Shown: positions 6,159-12,010 of the stretch, one piece after another | Numbering within the stretch: position 1 is the first letter of the stretch | Layout of the letters: the number at the start of each line of letters is the position of its first letter | DNA from: JANXQG01 sp037147235 | GTDB taxonomy: Bacteria > Planctomycetota > Planctomycetia > Pirellulales > Thermoguttaceae | Direction of reading: 5' to 3' | Length of the DNA: 12,010 bases | Assembly (NCBI GenBank): GCA_037147235.1 | Contig: JBAWVO010000204.1 | Coordinates: forward strand, 1 to 12,010 | Position numbers and translations under genes: made by a program | Notes under the pieces: model-generated | The model's input: the letters and a program-made list of their open reading frames with translations, nothing else | Told to the model about the DNA's origin: nothing | The model's database searches: none

Positions 6159-9100
6159 GTGTCGGACAAAGGCTATCGGGCGTCAGCGGGCGGATTCATC
6201 AATCAGATTCGAGTGAATCTGAAGGACCGCTACACTCGCGAGGGTGGCGGGTTCGCGCTGGTCAAGGAACTCGTTCAGAACGCTGACGATGCAGGCGCGA
6301 CTATCCTGCACTTGGGTGCAAGCCAGGGCATCAACGACGCTGACCATCCCCTTCTTCGTGGTCCGGCCATTTTCGTGCTGAATGACGGTGAATTCACCAG
6401 TGACGACGAGGTACAACTGCGCTCATTCGGACACAACAGCAAGGCGGGCAATCAGAGCGCGATTGGTAAGTTCGGCCTGGGCCTGAAGAGCATCTACCAC
6501 CTCTGCGAGGCATTCTTCTTTGTCGGATCTTCTGTCGAGGGCGGCATTCGGTGCGATATTCTCAACCCGTGGTCGGATCAACACCAACACCATATTCATG
6601 CCGACTGGGATGAATTCCCTGCCTCCTGTCGCGAAGCGATTTGCAGTCGCCTCAGCCCTCCGCCGAGCGATAAGTGGTTCGGACTTTGGATTCCCCTTCG
6701 CCGTGAAGACACGCTCGGAAACATCAAGCCGATTATTCCATATTGGCCCGGCGACTCTGCCGTTGGAAGCCGGCTGATTCTTGGTGAAAGCATTCAAGAG
6801 AGGATTGGAAGCGTCCTGCCGCTTCTGCGGACTCTCAAGAAGATCGTTGTGTGGCCATCCGAGGCCGGTCCACCGACCCTTGAGTTGGAACTGTGCCATC
6901 GGGCACCGCGGCACACGAGGCTTGAAGATCTGATCGCCGGCTCATCGCCAACAGTATTCTCAGGCAGCGTAAACCGTGGCTGCCGCGACCAGATAATCGA
7001 AGGCCATCCCTATTCGGGCCGAGAGCAGAAACTGAATGACCGCGAGTTGTTGGATCTGCACTGTGGCAAGCTGTGGCCCAGCATGAGCTGTACCGATCTG
7101 CAGACGGGAGACGAACGGGAGACTCCGGAGAAGGCCGAACAACATGCAGCGGTTTGTTTCATTGCGGAATCCCCGGCCAAAGGAAGCTCTGCTAATCTGT
7201 CCATAGCGTGGTCAGTTTTCCTGCCGCTCGGCGAACCTGAGATTCAACCAATTCTCGGAGGCAGGTGGAACATCTCGCTCGCCGTACACGGCTACTTCTT
7301 TATCGACGCTGGTCGAACTCGCATCGAGGGATTGACGCAAGACATCTCCAATTCGCAGCCTACCGATGAAGTTGAACTTCGCCGGACGTGGAACCGCCGC
7401 TTGGCTGAGAAAGGAAGCCTTCCACTATTACTTCCAACACTGCATGATTTTTTCCAGACCTCGGGCCTAACTGATTGCCACCGTGGAATTACTGAGGCCC
7501 TACAGCGTTCGCAATTTGTCCGGCAGTACCGCCAGTCGATATGTCGCGATCATCAGTGGTTGTTCCGCTATCAGCCCGACGACGCCGGGTGGCAGTTGCT
7601 CGATGGGTGCCCCCCTTGGCACGAGATTCCTCGGGCAACGCAAAACGAGCTTCCACTCAAGGTCTTTCCAGGTTTGCGCGAGGTCGTTTTACGGCACGTC
7701 GTCACTTTCTGTGGGTTCCCCCGCCTTTGCAAAGACGACTCGGCCAGCCCATGGCCGCCATCTGAATTATGTCGGCTGATCGAGAGCGTTGAGCCAACCG
7801 AGGTATTCGCGCACAAAGAACGCCTCGAATACATGATTTCGCTATTGGAAGGCGTGCCGGCGGAACAACGCACGGCATGCACTGAGGCGTTCGTCGGCCT
7901 CGTACGTCGCATAATCCGCGACGTGGCATGGGTGACATTGACGGAGCATAAGGACACGGCGAAAAAGCTATTTGCCATGGTGCCGCCTGCGCGACGACTG
8001 CCGCTCGTGACTTCTGACTCTGATATTGTGGGGCTGGCGCTCGCAGAACTTGCCAAGCACTCCGTAGGCGTCGTGATTGTGCCAGCATGGTTTGATATCA
8101 CGGAATCCATTAAAGGTGAGTTGACGGCTGATGAAGCTGTGCTTCTGGTGCAGACGCTTTACCGATTTCAGCAGCGCGATCTCACCTACCAGGAACGATT
8201 ATTGATTGGGGAATTGGCGGCTCAGTTGATTAATGCGGCTGGATCGCGGCGGCTGAAAGTCGTATCTCGGTGTAGTGACCTTGCAATGTTTCCCGGCAGA
8301 GATTGTCGCGAGCGGAGTACAACGTCATCCACGTTAAACCAACTTATGGCGATCAAGAACCAGAGGTTGTTGTTCGCCGAACCGTCTCCGTTGGCCTACC
8401 AGCTTCAATCTGCTCTAGCTAATGACCGCATCGTCTTGCTGTCAGAGCGTCAATACCGTTTTTTGTTCCCCGGGGAAGACCCACCGCGGTGCCGCGAACA
8501 ACAGATGCTGCGTTGTTTGGTCGGCTCCACGCCGCCAGCATTGGCCGCGCCGGCAAGCCGTAAGGATGTGCTCGCAACTTTACTCGCATATCAGGAAGGT
8601 AGAAGATCACACCGCGACGTTTATCAATCTTGCATCCGTTATCTCTTGCACGCCGACGCGCATCAAGTTGAAAGGACTAACGCGCTATTCGTTGCCTCTG
8701 TCGCGTCGGGTGATGTCTGGAGTCGCGCAGTATGGCTGGCATTGCGACATTCCGGGGACCAATGGCGAGTTATTCATCCCGAACTGGCGGCCATGCTGGG
8801 CCTTGATTATCGGCGGGAGTTCAGTGTTGAGGAAATAGGCCCGCAAAGTGCTGCGGCATTGGTGAAATCTGTCGATCCAGCCGCACTAACCAGTCTCAAA
8901 CCGAATGACATCGAATACGACGAATTGCTCCACGAGCTTACCAATGATGAAGTTTGTCGTCGGTTGCCAATTCACCACACGACTTTGGGTGACTATGTTG
9001 CTGTCGGTAACGACTGTTATTGGGAGAGCGATGTTCCGTGGGATACGCCACTTGTTTCTGATCTGACTATCCTGTCCAGAAGTAATAACCCGCAGTCATG

Positions 9101-12010
9101 GAGTCGCCAGCGCCGATTGGCGCCCGTATTAGACGCTGAGGCAATTCTCGGTCTTGCCGTTGGACAAGCTCAACCAGGACCATGCTGGCCAGTCATTCTT
9201 GATGCCCTGGACCTTCTTGCCCAAGTCCCGCCGGCAACCGCGGAGCAACTAAAGAACTTGGAGTGGCTGCCTCGCGCGGCTGGTGACTACGTGCGCCCTT
9301 CAATGGTCATTTATGCCCCCGGCATTGAGGATGTTATTGCTGCTTGCTTGACTGGTGCCGTGATCGAGGAAGCGTCTCTCCTGCCGGCGGCACTTGCACA
9401 TTGCGGTTTCGAGAAAGTCCGAAACGATCTATTTCCATCCGCTGCAGAGAGCCTCGATTTGCTCGGCCAGGCTCTTGCCACGAAGCCCGAGAACCGAATT
9501 GGGAAGGTGCCCACCGAACTCCTGGACGATTGGCTGAGGGCATTTGACGGTGCATCTCCATCGCTTCTACCCTGCTTTGCCTTGCTCAAAAAGGCCGCGG
9601 AAACCTATCCAGCGGATTGGCAGTTCATGGTCGAACCGGTGCGGATTGCGGTGCCTGCATCCCGACTTCCGAGGCTGCTCCAATTCTTAGCTAAGCGACA
9701 CCAGAACGAGACAAGAGCGGCTCAACAGCAGCGATTGTTGAAAATGTTCAACCTGTATCTGCGTATGCTCGTGAGCCCCGATGCTTACCGTCAGCAAATC
9801 GAGTCTTTGCTGTTGCCGACACGACGCGGCAACTGGCGATCGCCTTCGGAATTATCACTTGATCGGCACGGCATCGACCCAGACTATCTTGTCCAAGAGG
9901 ACACAGAAGCGGTCTTACTCGATGCAATGCCTGAAGACGAATTACAGCGCATTCTTGAGCAGGAGACGGCCTCGCAGAGCACACTACCCACGGAAGCCAG
10001 AGAGCTGGTTGCCTTATTGCAGAACAGGAAGGATGTTGAGAACATGCCTCGGTGGCGTCGCCTGTCAGAGTCCGCTGCGAATCGTTTGCGGGAATACTTT
10101 GCTCCATGGCGGGGGATTGTGTCCGATCAAGAGATTGGCGGCTTCCTGGCACTCTTGGGTCAGGCGCCTGGCGTTGAGGACTTGGCCCGACAGTATCTCG
10201 GCCCAAGCTGGTCTTTGGATGAGATCCGGCGTCGATGTCACAGCACACTGCCGGATAAAACGGCGAATGTATGGACAATCGTTGGACTGGCTCCGGGGGA
10301 CGTGGTCGAACTTGGCAACCTCGTCGGCGGCAACTTCAATGCCCCCTTGGACCAGCAACCGGATAGCCTTCTTGTCGGACTGGGGCGTTTACGCGGAGTG
10401 CAGACCTTTTGCAGCGTCACGGTGTTCGGGCACCCGATTCACTGGATTGGATTGCGGACGGCATCGGTCGAAAGTCTGCCGGCTGACCGCTTACGTGAAC
10501 TTCTGCGAGTATCAGCATCGCGGATTATCGAGGGTGCTTACAGCTGCATTTTCTATCGTGATCACAGCATTTGGGACGATTTGGGGCACAGCGACCAACG
10601 CGATCTCGAAGTTATTCAAGCCAATGTCGTTGAAGACGGTTTCCTTGTACTGGAGCAACTCGGAATGCGACGCGCTCCGGGATTGCTTGGCGTACTGGAC
10701 GAATGGGATTTGGCACGCCACCAGCAGCGATCAACCAAGCCGGCGAAGGACAAGTTTCGAGATTTGCTGGAAAATAGCTCGGAAGCACAGTCGCAGGTTT
10801 TGTCGGCCGTGCGCAACAAGATAGGCCGGCACTACCAGTACACCGCCGACTGCGTTCCTTTCGAGATTTTTCAGAACGCCGATGATGCGAGCGTTCAGTG
10901 GGCTCAATTCTTTTCAGCGGAGCACAAAGAGCATGACGCAGTGGACTTCGATCTACTGTGGGACGATCATCGAATCGTGTTTGCTCATCGCGGGCGCCAG
11001 ATCAATCAGTATACCAGCAGCGCGACTGAGTCAGAGCAACTAGGCTTTCATGGCGATCTACGAAACATGCTCATTCTGGCTCTCTCAAATAAATCCACGC
11101 CAGATGACCAGAGTGATTCGCAACTCACGGGAAAGTTCGGCCTGGGGTTCAAGAGCGTGTACCTTATCACGGATCGGCCTCGCCTCTATAGTGGCCGCCT
11201 CTGTTTCGAGATTCGAGGCGGCATGTTTCCAAGGCGGTTGGCGGGGGACGAGCATGTGGCCATGGAGCAACTGCGTGAGCGTGTGGGCCTAAAGCATCCG
11301 CCGTTTACGGTGCTTGAATTGCCACTAAACGATGGGGTCACATCAACCGACGTTATTCAGCGATTCCTGAATACCGCGCACGTCTTGCTTGCCTTCGCAA
11401 GGCATATTCGACGTTTGACAGTCACTGGTCCGGACGGTCGAAGTGAGTCTGTGGAGTGGCAGGCCGATCCCATTGGCGTCTCAGGTTGCTGGCGTGGAAT
11501 CCTGCATCCACTTGCCCAAGCGCGATCTGCCGGGCAGTCTCAGCTTGCCGCCTTAGTGTTTAGCGGGCAGCACGGTTCGGTGTTGTTTGTACTTGACGGC
11601 AGGGGTGTAGCCGCCTTGCCGCCCGAGGTAGCGACAATCTGGGTTGCCGCGCCCACACGTAAACACCTGCCGTGCGGATTCGCGATCAATGGCCCATCGT
11701 TTGCATTGGACCCTGGTCGGCAGCAACTGGCCAGCGACCCTCACCAGAACCTGGAACCGTCTCGCCGGCTCGGCAGCCAGATTGGAACGCAGTTCATCGC
11801 GTTCTTCGGAGCTGGTCGAAATGAGCAGTGGGTGACGTTTCGGCAGAAGTTGGGGCTGGCGCAAGACGTTACGGCATACGATTTCTGGCGATCGCTATGG
11901 CAGCGTTGTGCGATTGACGTGGCATCGCACGCCCCACCCGAAGATCCAGTAGGGCACCTAGTCCTATATTCCGCAACCCGACTTATCCCCAAAGGTGGTA
12001 TTGCGCCCTT
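6159..12010 (+). CDS. giant sacsin-like protein with two GHKL ATPase modules, C-terminus off window
   Basis: One frame without a stop gives at least 1950 residues from GTG 6159 to the right edge. Module 1 is a GHKL (Hsp90/MutL/histidine-kinase-type) ATP-binding domain as in sacsin: N-box LVKELVQNADDAGA (Glu37, Asn41, Asp44), FVLNDGEF (Asp76), a GHNSKAG segment (91-97) and lid motif IGKFGLGLKS (102-111). Module 2 repeats the order much later: VPFEIFQNADDAS (Glu1569, Asn1573, Asp1576), FAHRGRQ (1608-1614), LALSNKS and LTGKFGLGFKS (1656-1666). Each module is followed by a similar element, HGYFFIDAGR (377-386) and NGPSFALDPGR (1844-1854). Roughly 1150 residues between them match nothing I recognise; the region seems helical and Leu-rich. 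No nuclease, protease, methyltransferase or membrane segment is seen. Sacsin-like ATPases are known in eukaryotes and occur in bacterial defence islands, but the role of this one is unknown. Codon use seems slightly less GC-biased than in pglZ/brxL by eye, which suggests a separate origin. Confidence 0.9.
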   Translation, partial: MSDKGYRASAGGFINQIRVNLKDRYTREGGGFALVKELVQNADDAGATILHLGASQGINDADHPLLRGPAIFVLNDGEFTSDDEVQLRSFGHNSKAGNQSAIGKFGLGLKSIYHLCEAFFFVGSSVEGGIRCDILNPWSDQHQHHIHADWDEFPASCREAICSRLSPPPSDKWFGLWIPLRREDTLGNIKPIIPYWPGDSAVGSRLILGESIQERIGSVLPLLRTLKKIVVWPSEAGPPTLELELCHRAPRHTRLEDLIAGSSPTVFSGSVNRGCRDQIIEGHPYSGREQKLNDRELLDLHCGKLWPSMSCTDLQTGDERETPEKAEQHAAVCFIAESPAKGSSANLSIAWSVFLPLGEPEIQPILGGRWNISLAVHGYFFIDAGRTRIEGLTQDISNSQPTDEVELRRTWNRRLAEKGSLPLLLPTLHDFFQTSGLTDCHRGITEALQRSQFVRQYRQSICRDHQWLFRYQPDDAGWQLLDGCPPWHEIPRATQNELPLKVFPGLREVVLRHVVTFCGFPRLCKDDSASPWPPSELCRLIESVEPTEVFAHKERLEYMISLLEGVPAEQRTACTEAFVGLVRRIIRDVAWVTLTEHKDTAKKLFAMVPPARRLPLVTSDSDIVGLALAELAKHSVGVVIVPAWFDITESIKGELTADEAVLLVQTLYRFQQRDLTYQERLLIGELAAQLINAAGSRRLKVVSRCSDLAMFPGRDCRERSTTSSTLNQLMAIKNQRLLFAEPSPLAYQLQSALANDRIVLLSERQYRFLFPGEDPPRCREQQMLRCLVGSTPPALAAPASRKDVLATLLAYQEGRRSHRDVYQSCIRYLLHADAHQVERTNALFVASVASGDVWSRAVWLALRHSGDQWRVIHPELAAMLGLDYRREFSVEEIGPQSAAALVKSVDPAALTSLKPNDIEYDELLHELTNDEVCRRLPIHHTTLGDYVAVGNDCYWESDVPWDTPLVSDLTILSRSNNPQSWSRQRRLAPVLDAEAILGLAVGQAQPGPCWPVILDALDLLAQVPPATAEQLKNLEWLPRAAGDYVRPSMVIYAPGIEDVIAACLTGAVIEEASLLPAALAHCGFEKVRNDLFPSAAESLDLLGQALATKPENRIGKVPTELLDDWLRAFDGASPSLLPCFALLKKAAETYPADWQFMVEPVRIAVPASRLPRLLQFLAKRHQNETRAAQQQRLLKMFNLYLRMLVSPDAYRQQIESLLLPTRRGNWRSPSELSLDRHGIDPDYLVQEDTEAVLLDAMPEDELQRILEQETASQSTLPTEARELVALLQNRKDVENMPRWRRLSESAANRLREYFAPWRGIVSDQEIGGFLALLGQAPGVEDLARQYLGPSWSLDEIRRRCHSTLPDKTANVWTIVGLAPGDVVELGNLVGGNFNAPLDQQPDSLLVGLGRLRGVQTFCSVTVFGHPIHWIGLRTASVESLPADRLRELLRVSASRIIEGAYSCIFYRDHSIWDDLGHSDQRDLEVIQANVVEDGFLVLEQLGMRRAPGLLGVLDEWDLARHQQRSTKPAKDKFRDLLENSSEAQSQVLSAVRNKIGRHYQYTADCVPFEIFQNADDASVQWAQFFSAEHKEHDAVDFDLLWDDHRIVFAHRGRQINQYTSSATESEQLGFHGDLRNMLILALSNKSTPDDQSDSQLTGKFGLGFKSVYLITDRPRLYSGRLCFEIRGGMFPRRLAGDEHVAMEQLRERVGLKHPPFTVLELPLNDGVTSTDVIQRFLNTAHVLLAFARHIRRLTVTGPDGRSESVEWQADPIGVSGCWRGILHPLAQARSAGQSQLAALVFSGQHGSVLFVLDGRGVAALPPEVATIWVAAPTRKHLPCGFAINGPSFALDPGRQQLASDPHQNLEPSRRLGSQIGTQFIAFFGAGRNEQWVTFRQKLGLAQDVTAYDFWRSLWQRCAIDVASHAPPEDPVGHLVLYSATRLIPKGGIAP

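Noticed and set aside
7571..8110. 179-residue minus-strand ORF
   Set aside because: It is Ser/Thr-rich shadow coding opposite the giant ATPase frame, with no supporting start signal or motif.
9781..10824. 347-residue plus-strand ORF
   Set aside because: It lies wholly inside the giant ATPase frame in another phase, is rich in Cys, Trp, Ser and Arg as shadow frames are, and has no family motif or convincing start signal.

Overview
The window carries the end part of a phage-defence locus of the BREX type, followed by a very large uncharacterised ATPase gene. Base composition is moderately GC-rich by eye, and nearly all real coding is on the + strand. The mix (an IS66 remnant, BREX genes, a giant sacsin-like ATPase) fits a defence or accessory island of an environmental bacterium. 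Planctomycetota or a similar phylum is possible, but the sequence alone does not prove a taxon.

Layout. Bases 2-64 encode a scrap that reads like the C-terminal half of IS66 Orf2 (TnpB). It is followed by a near-consensus sigma70-type promoter (89-118) and a small winged-helix protein (191-577). Bases 578-756 hold a possible promoter, a 7+3+7 palindrome and an open frame ending in a basic peptide tail that overlaps the next start codon as ATGA. The tail may be what is left of a larger upstream gene. Then come pglZ (757-3588) and brxL (3596-5650), 7 bases apart, and a small unrecognised gene (5668-5925) 17 bases further on. Bases 5926-6158 hold no convincing gene, but they contain 9-base-period GC-rich repeats that form a 16-base imperfect inverted repeat. 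From a GTG at 6159 one uninterrupted frame runs off the right edge (at least 1950 residues). It encodes a protein with two separate GHKL/sacsin-type ATP-binding modules, about 1530 residues apart.

How it may work together. PglZ (alkaline-phosphatase-fold hydrolase) and BrxL (AAA+ DNA motor with a Lon-like domain) are core BREX factors. The other usual core genes (brxC, a pglX-type methyltransferase, and in type 1 brxA/brxB) are not between the IS66 scrap and pglZ. Either they lie beyond the left edge or they were lost when the mobile element inserted. The giant ATPase has its own ribosome binding site and sits behind a repeat-rich gap, so it may be an independent defence gene or a BREX accessory. 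No methyltransferase, nuclease or BrxC is visible here, so the full system cannot be assigned from this window.

The giant gene is easy to miss. It starts with GTG, has no stop inside the window, and is covered by shorter out-of-frame ORFs that look like genes but are not.
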